Shown here piece after piece: positions 54,340 to 63,848 of a stretch of 64,000 nucleotides of DNA (positions are counted from its first letter, which is position 1; every line of letters begins with the position of its first letter). The position numbers were made by a program, and so were the translations under genes. This DNA is from an uncultured Alphaproteobacteria bacterium (GTDB taxonomy: Bacteria; Pseudomonadota; Alphaproteobacteria; Micavibrionales; Micavibrionaceae), in assembly GCA_900696495.1 (NCBI GenBank), contig CAADGI010000005.1:1-64000 (forward strand), read 5' to 3'. The notes beneath the pieces are model-generated. The model had not been told where the DNA came from, did not search any database, and worked only from the letters and a program-made list of their open reading frames with translations.

Positions 54340-55727
54340 ATGTGGATCGGCCGCTTGTGCACGGCCAGCGCCGCTTCCTTGACCGCTTCCTCAAGCGTCG
54401 GGTGCGCGTGGCAGGTGCGGGCGATATCTTCCGCGGTTAAATCCGCCTCCATCGCCAGCACAATTTCCGCGATCAACGTACCGGCTTCCGGTCCGATGAT
54501 ATGCGCGCCGAGCACGCGGTCGCTCTTCGCATCGGCCAAAATCTTCACGAAACCGTCGATCGCGCCCATCGCCCGCGCGCGGCCATTGGCCATGAACGGG
54601 AATTTCCCGGCGCGGTACTCGACGCCGTCTTTTTTGAGCTGTTCTTCGGTCTTGCCGACACTTGCGACTTCCGGGTGCGTGTAAACGACGCCCGGGATTT
54701 TATCGTAATCGATGTGACCGCTCTGCCCCGCCAGCATTTCAGCGAGAATGACGCCCTCGTCCTCGGCCTTGTGCGCGAGCATCGGGCCCTTGATGACGTC
54801 GCCGATGGCGTAAATCCCCTCGACGGAAGACTCGAAAAATTCATCGACCTCGACACGCTTGCGCTCGTCCAGTCTTACGCCCACCTTCTCAAGGCCCAGC
54901 CCTTCCGTATACGGCTTGCGGCCGATCGCCATCAGCACGATTTCGGCCGAAAGCTTCTCGGCCTTGCCGCCCGCCGCGGGCTCGACCATCAGCTCGACGC
55001 CCTTTCCCATGGCCTTCGCAGCCGTGACCTTTGACGAGAGCTTGAATTCGATACCCTGCTTCTTGAAAATCTTCGCGGCCTCTTTCCGGATTTCCTCGTC
55101 CATGCCGGGCAGGATATTATCGAGGAACTCGATGACCGCGACTTTTGCCCCTAAACGGCGCCACACGGTTCCCATTTCAAGACCGATTACACCGCCGCCA
55201 ATCACGATCATGCTGTCCGGCACTTTTTCCAGCGTCAACGCGCCGGTGGAAGAAACGATTTTCTTCTCATCGATCTCGATGCCGGGCAGCGAAATCACGT
55301 CCGAACCCGTCGCGATCACGATATTATCGCACTCATAAACCGCCCCGCCGACTTTCACCTTTCCGGCCGCGACAATCTCGCCCGCGCCCTTCAGATGCGT
55401 AACCTTGTTTTTCTTGAACAGGAATTCGATGCCTCTGGTGTTCGAGCTCACCACGTCATCCTTGAACGCCATCATTTTTTTGAGGTTGACCGAAACACGG
55501 CCCACCTCGACGCCCATGTCGGCAAAATAATGTTCGGCGGATTCAAATTTTTCCGACGCCGAGAGCAGCGCCTTCGACGGGATGCAGCCGATATTCAGGC
55601 ATGTGCCCCCGAGCGTCTCGCGCTTTTCGGCCACGGCCACCTTCATCCCGAGCTGGGCGCAACGAATGGCGCACACATAACCGCCGGGACCGGCCCCGAT
55701 CACGATGACATCGAATTTTTCTGACAT
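54336..55727 (-). CDS. lpd: Dihydrolipoyl dehydrogenase (E3)
   Basis: A 463-residue FAD flavoprotein that reoxidises the lipoyl groups of 2-oxoacid dehydrogenase complexes, passing electrons to NAD+. Motifs: FAD site VIGAGPGGYVCAIRCAQLG (about residue 7), the redox-active pair in GGTCLNIGCIPSKALL (about 40-55), NAD site VIGGGVIGLEMG (about 176) and the C-terminal catalytic His-Glu in CHAHPTLEEAVKEAAL (about 438). GGGAAAA precedes the ATG. The E2 gene lies 4 kb upstream on the same strand, separated by a three-gene insert. Its end overlaps the xerC end by 4 bases. Confidence 0.97.
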   Translation of the reverse strand: MSEKFDVIVIGAGPGGYVCAIRCAQLGMKVAVAEKRETLGGTCLNIGCIPSKALLSASEKFESAEHYFADMGVEVGRVSVNLKKMMAFKDDVVSSNTRGIEFLFKKNKVTHLKGAGEIVAAGKVKVGGAVYECDNIVIATGSDVISLPGIEIDEKKIVSSTGALTLEKVPDSMIVIGGGVIGLEMGTVWRRLGAKVAVIEFLDNILPGMDEEIRKEAAKIFKKQGIEFKLSSKVTAAKAMGKGVELMVEPAAGGKAEKLSAEIVLMAIGRKPYTEGLGLEKVGVRLDERKRVEVDEFFESSVEGIYAIGDVIKGPMLAHKAEDEGVILAEMLAGQSGHIDYDKIPGVVYTHPEVASVGKTEEQLKKDGVEYRAGKFPFMANGRARAMGAIDGFVKILADAKSDRVLGAHIIGPEAGTLIAEIVLAMEADLTAEDIARTCHAHPTLEEAVKEAALAVHKRPIHI

Positions 55728-55810
55728 GATTTTCCCGCCACTGAAAAAGGAGTTTTAAAAGCCCTTCTTATTTAGCGTAAACAAGGCCCTCAGGCAATAT
55801 GCCACGCCCT

Positions 55811-57961
55811 TTATATGTATAGCGAAGGCCTGTATTCCGTAGGGGAGTTCATATGACGATCATAAATTTTCAAAGTTTCGGTCTTGGCGCCATAGGTATC
55901 CGGCACGACGTTCAGGTGCCTGTGCAGGGGCTTCGGTAAAATGGCAAGGAAAGGATCCATTAATCGTATTCCCTTACGGCCATCAGGGTGTTCGGGATTA
56001 ATAACGATCATCTGCTTGCCGCGCACGAATGGCTGGTCTTCTTTTTTCCACCTGAGAAATTTTGCAATTTCGCCGTAAGTGCCCATACCCGCCGCCCCGT
56101 GCGCCACAATCGCGTCAGAGAGCACCAGGTTGCGTATCCGCCGGTCAAAGTCCGGCTCAACGCAGAGATACTTGTTAGTCCATCTTCTTTCTTTGATCTC
56201 TTTGTGCAATTCCGTGAGTTTGATAGAGCAGCCTTCAAATTGCATCGTTCGCGGCATGTGGATTGCTGAAAAATGGGCCCGCAAAGACGACGGCCTGGAA
56301 GCCATATAATTAAAAACCCCATCTGCAGTGCCGCCCATGATACCGTAACGCCCGCCGCCCGTGCGCACATCAAACCCTCTCGATGCGCCCCAGAAACCAA
56401 GATCAATAGCATCTTTCATGAATTTCGGAACCCGGGTGGTGGCCGAGCCAAGCACGGTGAACCTAAATCTGTCGTGAACCTGTCTGCCGAATTCTTCAAC
56501 TGCATATGGTTCTATAATTTTTTTCGGGGAATTGCCTGTTATCTCATTGTGCAAAAATGACAGCAGAGCCTGATCGTCAGGCTCGAAATGAGTGTAAAGA
56601 AAACGCGGCTCCTGCTTCACGAAACCGTTTTCGTGGAGATATTGCGTAAAAAGCATGAATTTAAGCCAGGGATCTTTGGCCGGGTCTATGTCTGACAAAA
56701 ATCTGATGAAATCCCTCTGCGCGGCCGGGTCGTTCCAGTTGAGCGCGCCGTTTTGTCTGCCCTGCCAGGTAAAAGGATTTTTTCTATTGAGCACGATAAA
56801 CGGCGTGCCTTCAAATTCTTCGACGCGCACCTGTTTATTCATGATCAGATGGCACCAGAGATCGAAAAGATCGATAAAATTGTTTTCCCAGTCATCCGCT
56901 ATCGATTTATCATGAGGCCCGAGAATGATGGCATCATGTTCGAGCGTAAACTGTTCATACACATCACTCTGCGCCCTGTCCGGCACATCATGCTGCGAGC
57001 CATAAGAAAACGACATTTTTACAGGAGCGCGGCTATTGAACGACTCTCTGCGCTGGAGTGATCTTTGCGGTATTTTCGCATGCTGTATGAATTCCCGGAG
57101 CGCCTTGCTCTCGGGGCCGTAATATTTCAGGTAATCTGCTTCATATTCCGCCCGCGTTTTGCCGTTATACCTGGAGGGAACGAGAGGATCGTTAGCCTCG
57201 GTGAAATGATAAGACGTCAGCACGGCCGCGTCGAAAGGCGCCGGGTTGGTGACGAATTTAATGGGCGTGGCGGCCTCGAAAGAGAAAAACGTAATATCTT
57301 CGCGGCGCGGGGCTAATTTAAAAAATAAATAGGTCTGATGATCGTAACCGGTCAAATCAACCTGCTCCCCGGCCTTTTCCTTTCTGCGCCTCATAACATC
57401 AAGAGCGGCGAAGAAACGGACAAGCCCTCCCTGCGCGTCGGTAACAGGCGCAAATTCAACGCCCGGCCACGGCCCGAAACCGCGTTCGTCAAAACAACGC
57501 TCGAACTCCGGTTCCTTCGAGTAATCGGTGTTGAAATAGGCCCCGCAATCGTTCACAAGGATTCCAACCTTGTCCGGATCGACCCCGTGCTTGACCATGC
57601 TGGCGATTACTTTTTCATAGCCAAGCCCTTCATATATGCGCGTGAGAATTAAATCGGCCTTTTCGTAGGCATTGCCGATGAAAGTTTTGCTTTTCTCATC
57701 CGCGGCCAGGTACCAGTGCAAGATCTCCAGCAGGTCGCGAATTTCGATATCGGCATTTATGACCGTGAGAATGGTTTTCGCATCGTGGTGTTTCTTCGGC
57801 TGGGTTGAGCCGTAATACACTGTTCCGCCATGGGGAAGCACCAGTCCGGAATGCCCGTTCTTCAGTTCCATTCCCAGCAGGTCGACGTCGCGGTAGAGCT
57901 CCTTCGCCCAAAGCAGATGGTCTTGCGGCCAGATACGCGAATTCAAAATTAATCCAGGCAT
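55811..57961 (-). CDS. Large protein with C-terminal LOG/SLOG-like domain
   Basis: A 716-residue cytosolic protein. The C-terminal part (about 480-716) has LOG-type motifs: FTVLGSATTRVPKF (first strand), RTGGGRYGIMGGTADGVFNY (compare GGG..GLMG) and AHGAAGMGTYGEIAKFL (compare PGG.GT..E). Residues 1-450 are not recognised securely; NDCGAYFN and WPGVEFAPVTDA near 155-185 faintly recall nucleotide pyrophosphatase folds. LOG/SLOG domains bind or cleave nucleotides. It starts 138 bases from a divergent deaminase-like gene, and codon use is AT-richer than that of lpd and sucB. GAGGG precedes the ATG. Confidence 0.68.
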   Translation of the reverse strand: MPGLILNSRIWPQDHLLWAKELYRDVDLLGMELKNGHSGLVLPHGGTVYYGSTQPKKHHDAKTILTVINADIEIRDLLEILHWYLAADEKSKTFIGNAYEKADLILTRIYEGLGYEKVIASMVKHGVDPDKVGILVNDCGAYFNTDYSKEPEFERCFDERGFGPWPGVEFAPVTDAQGGLVRFFAALDVMRRRKEKAGEQVDLTGYDHQTYLFFKLAPRREDITFFSFEAATPIKFVTNPAPFDAAVLTSYHFTEANDPLVPSRYNGKTRAEYEADYLKYYGPESKALREFIQHAKIPQRSLQRRESFNSRAPVKMSFSYGSQHDVPDRAQSDVYEQFTLEHDAIILGPHDKSIADDWENNFIDLFDLWCHLIMNKQVRVEEFEGTPFIVLNRKNPFTWQGRQNGALNWNDPAAQRDFIRFLSDIDPAKDPWLKFMLFTQYLHENGFVKQEPRFLYTHFEPDDQALLSFLHNEITGNSPKKIIEPYAVEEFGRQVHDRFRFTVLGSATTRVPKFMKDAIDLGFWGASRGFDVRTGGGRYGIMGGTADGVFNYMASRPSSLRAHFSAIHMPRTMQFEGCSIKLTELHKEIKERRWTNKYLCVEPDFDRRIRNLVLSDAIVAHGAAGMGTYGEIAKFLRWKKEDQPFVRGKQMIVINPEHPDGRKGIRLMDPFLAILPKPLHRHLNVVPDTYGAKTETLKIYDRHMNSPTEYRPSLYI

Positions 57962-58098
57962 GACAACGCCCTCTACCCCATGATTTTTATTATAGGTTTT
58001 GTCTTATAGATATACTTATGAAAATGCAATAATTTTTAACCACTTGGCTTTATATGTTATTGATTAATAGGTTAATTCCCCGCCCGAAAGGCCTCTCA

Positions 58099-59073
58099 AT
58101 GTCCTTAATGCCCGAAATGTCTGAATATGAATTGATGCAGGCCGCCGTCGATTACGTGCCTAAAAGCGAGCATCCGACCAACAAGGTCGCTGCTGCATTG
58201 GGAGGATTGGAATATAACGGAACCCCGTTCTCCCTGGTGGAGACGAATTACTGGCCGAAAGCTATTGCGAAAAAAATCGGCCGCGACATACGAATTGGCA
58301 ATGCAAGTGGTACCGTACATGCGGAAACTGCCTGCCTTCTCGCCACCATAGGAAATGGCCAAGCCAATCGCACATCGATGTATGTAACTGACCTGCCCTG
58401 TCCGAATTGCGTCAAGAACATGGCCGAATCCGGCGTGCGCAAGCTCTATATAGATCACAAAGGTTTCACGAAAGATTTCGCCCTCAGGCGCGGCGGGCAT
58501 TTTGAAAACATGTCGTTGCGCATCTGCGAGAAAGCGAATATCGGCGTTTATAAAATTTTCCGCAAGGAAAAGCGCATCGAAACCATATTGGAAATCCAGA
58601 AGGGATTTAGCCCTGTCAACATAAAGCCATCCTGCGTCAGCGTGGTGCATAAAAAACTCTCGCGGAAAAAATTTCGCGATTTGATCGAGCAGGAAAAAGA
58701 ATTTTACGAAGGCCGCCCATTCGCGATGGCACTCGAAACGTCCCCTGGGAAAATATACAACACAATCTCGGCAGAGGCGCATCCCTGCCCGGGTTACACG
58801 GAACAGACAATCGAACAGGGCGATGAAAAATACAGCACGATTTTGCAACCCCTGAACCGCGTCATGATGAGGGCGGTACGCAACGGCCACATGATCAGTC
58901 CCCATTACATCTATTCCAGCCACGTCCCTACGGCACGGGAGTTAGTGGATATGGTTGGGATGTTGGGAGTGACAAAGCTCACCATAGGGGACGTAACGAA
59001 ATCCCGCGATGCAGGCGGTCTGCAGGCCCTGAAACAGCTCGTGGATGCAAAAATAATAACTATTAAGACATAA
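58099..59073 (+). CDS. Tandem cytidine/deoxycytidylate deaminase-fold protein
   Basis: A 324-residue protein. The first half has a zinc deaminase site: His and Glu in TVHAETACLL (about residue 70) and the Cys pair in TDLPCPNCVKNMAESGV (about 101-117). The second half repeats the downstream helix-strand pattern (SSHVPTARELVDMVGMLGV) but has lost the HAE and Cys residues, so only the N-terminal domain should be catalytic. The ATG 58099 follows AAAGG by 7 bases; an in-frame ATG at 58054 lacks this. It is divergent from the LOG-like gene. Substrates may be nucleotides or nucleic acid. Confidence 0.8.
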   Translation: MSLMPEMSEYELMQAAVDYVPKSEHPTNKVAAALGGLEYNGTPFSLVETNYWPKAIAKKIGRDIRIGNASGTVHAETACLLATIGNGQANRTSMYVTDLPCPNCVKNMAESGVRKLYIDHKGFTKDFALRRGGHFENMSLRICEKANIGVYKIFRKEKRIETILEIQKGFSPVNIKPSCVSVVHKKLSRKKFRDLIEQEKEFYEGRPFAMALETSPGKIYNTISAEAHPCPGYTEQTIEQGDEKYSTILQPLNRVMMRAVRNGHMISPHYIYSSHVPTARELVDMVGMLGVTKLTIGDVTKSRDAGGLQALKQLVDAKIITIKT

Positions 59074-59163
59074 ATTAGTAATTTTTAATTGACGTATTCA
59101 CTATTTCAGCTTTAATATTATCAGCGTAACCTAACAGACGAAATATTATTTCAAGAGGGGCGC

Positions 59164-59730
59164 ATGACAAACATTGATACATCCAATCCTGACGATACTC
59201 TCAAATGGAATATTTTTGGTAATACCTCAAAGGTCTTTATCAGCGCGGAAGCCAACAGGATTTTAAGTCAGCCTAATATGCATTTCATGGCAGAGGACAT
59301 GACAGTCATGGGTCCGAGTGCTTTAAAAACCATGAGACTTCACAAAAGCAGAAACAAGATAATCAAAGGTGAAGATACTTCAGAGATAGAAATAAAAATC
59401 TTTTCAGCCATAAAAGATGTGGGTGATTTTGTCCGAGGCAATGAAAGAACCGAAGATAAAAAGGAGGAATGGGAACAGCATTATCATCTCCTTGATGCAG
59501 CATGCAACCTGGCAATTGCCGCCTACAGCCGTCAGAAGATTACAATTGATCATCTGGAAGTAATGGCACGCACAATCGGAGCGGAAACAAAAAGATTGTG
59601 TGAAGACGATGAATTACGTCAGCGGACAATAAGCTTCGTACGGAAGGTAACAGCAGAAACCTATGCTACACATCCAGGAGAAGACGCTGCGGGTCCTCAA
59701 TCGCATCCTTTACCCGGACTAGAAAGCTGA
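59164..59730 (+). CDS. Unknown protein of the insert between sucB and lpd
   Basis: A 188-residue helical protein ([20 protein letters not shown] at the start) with no motif I know. Charged mid-region ([20 protein letters not shown]). AT-rich codons set it apart from sucB. A strong GAGGGG ribosome site precedes the ATG. The last 65 bases overlap the 3' end of sucB on the other strand, so its natural C-terminus may have been altered when the block was inserted. Confidence 0.68.
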   Translation: MTNIDTSNPDDTLKWNIFGNTSKVFISAEANRILSQPNMHFMAEDMTVMGPSALKTMRLHKSRNKIIKGEDTSEIEIKIFSAIKDVGDFVRGNERTEDKKEEWEQHYHLLDAACNLAIAAYSRQKITIDHLEVMARTIGAETKRLCEDDELRQRTISFVRKVTAETYATHPGEDAAGPQSHPLPGLES

Positions 59731-60916
59731 CCGCCTCCCGGCCATCGATAATGCGGTGATCGTAGGAGTGCGCCAGGTACATCATCGGGCGCGCCTCGAT
59801 CTTGCCGTCTTTCGTCACCATCGGGCGCTGCTGGATTTTATGCATGCCGAGAATGCCCGATTGCGGCGTGTTGAGGATCGGTGTTGAAAGCAGCGAGCCG
59901 AAAACGCCGCCATTCGTGATCGTGAACGTGCCGCCGGTCATCTCTTCCATCTTCAGCTTGCCGTCGCGGGCGCGCACGCCCAGATCCATGATCGCCTTCT
60001 CGATTTCAGCCATCGACAATTCGTCCGCGTTGCGGAGAACCGGAACGACAAGCCCCTGCGGCGTCGATACGGCCACGCCGATATCATAGTAATTTTTGTA
60101 AATGATGTCCTCGCCGTCGATTTCGGCGTTCACGGACGGAAATTCCTTCAGCGCCTGGATCGCCGCGCGCACGAAGAACGACATGAAACCGAGCTTCACG
60201 CCATGTTTCTTCTCGAACACGTCTTTGTATTCATTGCGGAGCGCCATCACCGGGCCCATATCGGCCTCGTTGAAGGTGGTGAGCATGGCGGCGGTGTTCT
60301 GCGCCTCTTTCAGGCGGCGGGCGATAACCTGGCGGAGCTTCGTCATGCGCACGCGCTCTTCGCGGGCGCCGGTTTCACGCGGCGCGGTTTTCTTCGGCGC
60401 CTGCGTGGCGGGCGATGTCATCGGGTTTGGTGCGCTGCCTTTCGCGGCGACGAATTTCTCGACATCTTCCTTGCTGATGCGCCCGTCGCGGCCCGAGGGC
60501 TGGATCTGCGACGCATCAAGATTATTGTCAGCCAGCATCTTGCGCACGGCAGGTGAAAGCTTCACATCTTCATTCGCGGGTTGTTGCTTCGGCGCTTCCT
60601 GTTTCGGTGCGGGTGCGGGAGCCGGAGCGGGCGCTGCGGCTTTCGGCGCTTCCTGTTTCGGCGCAGGCTTCGCGGTGTCGTTGGCAGCGGAAAGCTCGCC
60701 GAGGATCGCGCCGACGCCGACATTCTGGCCTTCGCCGACGATGATTTTTGAAATCACGCCATCCGACGGCGCGTTGACCTCAAGCGTGACCTTGTCCGTC
60801 TCGAGCTCGACGATCGGCTCATCCCGCTTCACGGTTTCGCCCTCTTTTTTCAGCCATTGCGCGACGGTGGCTTCGGTAACGGATTCTCCAAGGACGGGGA
60901 CGACGATCTGGGTCAT
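59666..60916 (-). CDS. sucB: Dihydrolipoyllysine succinyltransferase (E2 of 2-oxoglutarate dehydrogenase)
   Basis: A 416-residue E2 core enzyme that moves succinyl groups to CoA in the TCA cycle. Lipoyl domain: the lipoylated Lys is in [18 protein letters not shown] (about residue 43). An Ala/Pro/Lys-rich linker (about 84-110) follows, then the E3-binding domain ([19 protein letters not shown], about 120) and the catalytic domain ending with [19 protein letters not shown] (about 388), whose His and Asp are catalytic. DKVTLEV and the catalytic domain type favour succinyl- over acetyltransferase. The E1 gene sucA is not adjacent in this window. Confidence 0.95.
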   Translation of the reverse strand: MTQIVVPVLGESVTEATVAQWLKKEGETVKRDEPIVELETDKVTLEVNAPSDGVISKIIVGEGQNVGVGAILGELSAANDTAKPAPKQEAPKAAAPAPAPAPAPKQEAPKQQPANEDVKLSPAVRKMLADNNLDASQIQPSGRDGRISKEDVEKFVAAKGSAPNPMTSPATQAPKKTAPRETGAREERVRMTKLRQVIARRLKEAQNTAAMLTTFNEADMGPVMALRNEYKDVFEKKHGVKLGFMSFFVRAAIQALKEFPSVNAEIDGEDIIYKNYYDIGVAVSTPQGLVVPVLRNADELSMAEIEKAIMDLGVRARDGKLKMEEMTGGTFTITNGGVFGSLLSTPILNTPQSGILGMHKIQQRPMVTKDGKIEARPMMYLAHSYDHRIIDGREAVSFLVRVKDAIEDPQRLLLDV

Positions 60917-60983
60917 ATTTGGCCTGTTTTTATTGCATTAGTTGCCCCCTTTAAATACCCCCCGCCGGGGCGAAAGGCAAGGG

Positions 60984-61925
60984 CTAGAAATGCCGCCAGC
61001 CGCTCTTTTCAAGGGATAAAGGGACGGATTTTTCATCCAGCACGGTAATAGCAGGGCTTTCCGTAAAGGCGCCGATTTTAACAGGGCTGAGCCCCTCTTT
61101 ACCAAGCTGGGCCAGAAGTGCGGCTGATTCCTCGGGGCGAACCGCGAGCAGCAGCTCGTAATCATCGCCGCCGGTCAGCAGTTCTTCGGCGTTGATTTTT
61201 ACTTTCCGGGCGGGTACGGAAAAAATGCCGGGAACGATTTTGATCTCCGCCCCGCAACCCGACGCCTTGCAGACATGTCCGACATCGGCGACCAGCCCAT
61301 CGGAAATATCGATCGCAGCGGATGCATGCGTGCGCAAAGTTTCGATATGCGCAGTGCGCGGCGTTGGCCGGTAATACGCATTGATGAAATAATTATCGTC
61401 GTCCGTTTTTATTTTCCCCTGCAGGATGCGTAGCCCCATCAGCGCATCACCGACCGGGCCGGTGAGAATGATGTGGTCGCCCGGCTTCGCGCCTGAACGG
61501 CGGAGCGCCTTTCCTTTCGGCGCAAAACCCATGGCGGTGATGGAAATCGAAAGCGGTCCATTGATCGTGGTCGTGTCACCGCCGGAACAGAAAATGCCGA
61601 ACTGTTTTTGATCGGCGAACAAGGCGGCGGTAAATTCCGCAAGCCACGCTTCCTGCGGCTTGTTTGGGAAGGCTATATTGAGCTGGTAGGCATGAGGCTT
61701 CGCGCCCATCGCCGCGAGATCGGATAAATTCACGCGCAGGACTTTATGCGCAATATCGCCGGGCGCGGCATCCGCCATGAAATGCGTGCCCGCATTCGAC
61801 GTATCGCTGGTGACGATCAGTTCCTGCCCGGCGGGAACATCGAGGGCGGCCGCATCATCCTGCAGCGCGTCGCGGCCTTGCGTTAAAGGCCGGAAATATT
61901 TTTCTATGACATCAAATTCATTCAT
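60984..61925 (-). CDS. thiL: Thiamine-monophosphate kinase
   Basis: A 313-residue kinase that turns thiamine phosphate into the cofactor thiamine diphosphate. Starts MNEFDVIEKYFRPLTQGRDA; Mg/ATP motifs: LQDDAAAL (about 22), TSDTSNAGTHF (about 38; the usual second Asp is replaced by Asn), VNLSDLAAMGAKP (about 65) and FCSGGDTT (about 112). The C-terminal part has ISDGLVADVGHV and GGDDYELLLAV. ATG 61925 is chosen; a frame extending upstream is derived from a palindrome 14 bases away. It is the last of the thi genes on this strand. Confidence 0.93.
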   Translation of the reverse strand: MNEFDVIEKYFRPLTQGRDALQDDAAALDVPAGQELIVTSDTSNAGTHFMADAAPGDIAHKVLRVNLSDLAAMGAKPHAYQLNIAFPNKPQEAWLAEFTAALFADQKQFGIFCSGGDTTTINGPLSISITAMGFAPKGKALRRSGAKPGDHIILTGPVGDALMGLRILQGKIKTDDDNYFINAYYRPTPRTAHIETLRTHASAAIDISDGLVADVGHVCKASGCGAEIKIVPGIFSVPARKVKINAEELLTGGDDYELLLAVRPEESAALLAQLGKEGLSPVKIGAFTESPAITVLDEKSVPLSLEKSGWRHF

Positions 61926-61938
61926 ATATACCTTAACC

Positions 61939-62019
61939 GTCATTGCGAGCGCAGCGAAGCAATCCATTTTTTCTTAGAAACTCTGGATTGCTTCGTCGGC
62001 TTTGCCTCCTCGCAATAAC
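61939..62019 (+). repeat. GTCATTGCGAG-family palindromic element
   Basis: GTCATTGCGAGCGCAGCGAA, GCAATCCA at the left and CTGGATTGCTTCGTCGGCTT, TGCCTCCTCGCAATAAC at the right. Arms are less well matched than in the 47192 copy. It lies between thiD and thiL. Confidence 0.82.
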
Positions 62020-62024
62020 AAAGT

Positions 62025-62816
62025 CTATTTCCACAACGCGTAAAAATGATGGAGCGGACCGGTGCCCTTGCCCACTTTCAGTTTTTCGGCCTTCTGTAAC
62101 GCTCCGGTCACATATCGTTTCGCGGCGCGCGCAGCCTCTTCCACCGGCAGACCCTTTGCCATATAAACCGCGAGCGCCGAAGAAAGTGTGCAGCCGGTGC
62201 CATGGTTATGTTTTGTTTTAACGCGCTTTTCCTCGAGCGTGATCATCTGGTCGGCATCGGCGAAAACATCCCGCGCCATGTCATCTTTCAAATGCCCGCC
62301 TTTCAGCAGCACCGCGCGCGCGCCGAGTTTCAAAATCTGCTTCGCGAAATATTCCATGTCGCCGTCGAATTTTTTGCCGAGTAGTATTTCAGCCTCGGGA
62401 ATATTGGGCGTAACCACGCTGGCCAGCGGCAACAGCGCGATTTTCATGCGGCCCACGGCTTCGTCCGAGAGCAATTTATCGCCGCTCTGCGCGACCATCA
62501 CGGGATCGAGAATGAGAATGCGGGGCTTGCGTTTCTGCAGCACGTCACCGAGCTGCGTGATCGTGCTCCCGCTGCCCGCCATGCCGATTTTGACGGCATC
62601 GACGCGGATATCGCCGAACACCGTCTCTACCTGCTTCGCCACGAAATCAGGCGGCAGTTCGTGAACGCCGGCGACGCCTTTTGTATTCTGCGCGGTGAGC
62701 GCCGTCATCGCCGCCATGCCGTAGGCGCCGAGCGCCGCAAAAGTCTTGAGATCGGCCTGTATCCCCGCGCCGCCGGAAGGGTCGGACCCCGCGATGGATA
62801 AAACATTCGGGATCAT
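62025..62816 (-). CDS. thiD: Hydroxymethylpyrimidine / phosphomethylpyrimidine kinase
   Basis: A 263-residue ribokinase-fold enzyme that phosphorylates HMP and then HMP-phosphate for the pyrimidine half of thiamine. Motifs: LSIAGSDPSGGAGIQADLKT (about residues 6-25), VDAVKIGMAG (about 74), ILDPVMVAQSG (about 102), and the anion hole HNHGTGCTLSSALAVYMA (about 203) with catalytic Cys. Its start overlaps the thiE stop by 4 bases. Confidence 0.95.
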   Translation of the reverse strand: MIPNVLSIAGSDPSGGAGIQADLKTFAALGAYGMAAMTALTAQNTKGVAGVHELPPDFVAKQVETVFGDIRVDAVKIGMAGSGSTITQLGDVLQKRKPRILILDPVMVAQSGDKLLSDEAVGRMKIALLPLASVVTPNIPEAEILLGKKFDGDMEYFAKQILKLGARAVLLKGGHLKDDMARDVFADADQMITLEEKRVKTKHNHGTGCTLSSALAVYMAKGLPVEEAARAAKRYVTGALQKAEKLKVGKGTGPLHHFYALWK

Positions 62817-63451
62817 GAAGCCTTCCTCAGCCGCGCCGTCGCCACCGTGCTGGTGAAGGCGTAGGCGGCCTTTTTGGGCTCCGGCGCTTCGGAGATCGAG
62901 CGCATCATCGCCACGCCCGCCGCGCCGTTTTCAATCACCGCCGCTGCATTTGCAGGTGTGATGCCGCCAATGCCGACGACCGGCACCGGGGAAATTTTGA
63001 CCAGCGCGCGGAAACCCTCCGGCCCCAGCACAGGCTTTCCCTTCTCCGTTTTCGTCGCGTAAAAAGGCCCCGTGCCTGCATAATCGACCGCGTCCGGATC
63101 GATCGCCGCGAAATGCTCGCGCGTGAAGGCCGTGACGCCGATGATTTTATCCGGTCCTAAAATTCGCCGCGCCTCGGCGGCATACATATCGCCCTGACCC
63201 AGGTGAACGCCGTCCGCCCCGACGTCCTGCGCGATATCGACGCGGTCGTTGATGAGGAAAGGAATATTCAGCAATTTGCGAAGCATCCGCGCCTGCTCAA
63301 GGAATTCAAGACTGGTGCCGCGCTTGCTCCGGAGCTGCACCATCGTCACGCCGCCCGCAACCGCGCCGCGCACGACGTCGTTCAAATCACGCCCCGAACA
63401 GAGCGACGGATCGGCGACAAAATAAACGGAAAGGTCGAACTTCCGGCGCAT
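62813..63451 (-). CDS. thiE: Thiamine-phosphate synthase
   Basis: A 212-residue TIM-barrel enzyme that joins HMP diphosphate and thiazole phosphate. Motifs: GGVTMVQLRSKRGTSLEFL (about residue 35), FLINDRVDIAQDVGADGVHLGQ (shown by its LINDRVD and GVHLGQGDM parts, about 63-85), GTGPFYATKTEKG (about 125) and VVGIGGITPANA (about 163). The start ATG 63451 shares a base with the upstream stop (TAATG). The frame is open 40 codons further but overlaps the upstream gene. Confidence 0.93.
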   Translation of the reverse strand: MRRKFDLSVYFVADPSLCSGRDLNDVVRGAVAGGVTMVQLRSKRGTSLEFLEQARMLRKLLNIPFLINDRVDIAQDVGADGVHLGQGDMYAAEARRILGPDKIIGVTAFTREHFAAIDPDAVDYAGTGPFYATKTEKGKPVLGPEGFRALVKISPVPVVGIGGITPANAAAVIENGAAGVAMMRSISEAPEPKKAAYAFTSTVATARLRKAS

Positions 63452-63753
63452 TATTTCTTTCCGGGCACCGGGCTGTAGACGATGCAGCGGTTGCCGTCGC
63501 AGGTCGCGGTGGGTTTCGCGCTGGGCTTCAGCACGTTGCACTCGACATAGGGCTTCATCTCGCGGGACCATTGCGCGAAAGACTGCTCCTGTCCTTTGGC
63601 GATGGCGCGCCAGTTATTGGCGCAAAAATCGGCGACGACGATGCAGTCGCTTGCTTTCTTGCACATATACATGCCCTCGGGCGCTTGCGCGGTTGCGGCA
63701 AATGGTACGAACATGACGATAAGAAACAGGATATTTTTCGTGATATTTTTCAT
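63451..63753 (-). CDS. Small periplasmic cysteine-containing protein
   Basis: A 100-residue protein with a signal peptide (MKNITKNILFLIVMFVPFAA, cleavage likely after TAQA). The mature part has six cysteines in pairs (MYMCKKASDCIVVADFC, VECNVLK, ATCDGNRC), suggesting disulphides. No family recognised; the spacing is reminiscent of small secreted disulphide proteins. It overlaps thiE by one base (TAATG) and so leads the thi transcript, although a thiamine role is only a guess. Confidence 0.72.
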   Translation of the reverse strand: MKNITKNILFLIVMFVPFAATAQAPEGMYMCKKASDCIVVADFCANNWRAIAKGQEQSFAQWSREMKPYVECNVLKPSAKPTATCDGNRCIVYSPVPGKK

Positions 63754-63848
63754 GGCAAAACCCTCGGTCATTGAATAAAGGTCCGCAGATAATATATGGT
63801 TTGAAAGGGAAAAACAAAGCCAGTCAATATCCTGAAAGGTCTTGCCGT

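Noticed and set aside
61926-61967. Longer N-terminus for thiL
   Set aside because: The extra 14 residues come mostly from the GTCATTGCGAG repeat, and the conserved protein start is at ATG 61925.
63754-63848. TPP riboswitch in front of the thiE-thiD genes
   Set aside because: The conserved CTGAGA and ACCTGAT-type blocks of the thi-box are absent from the short leader.
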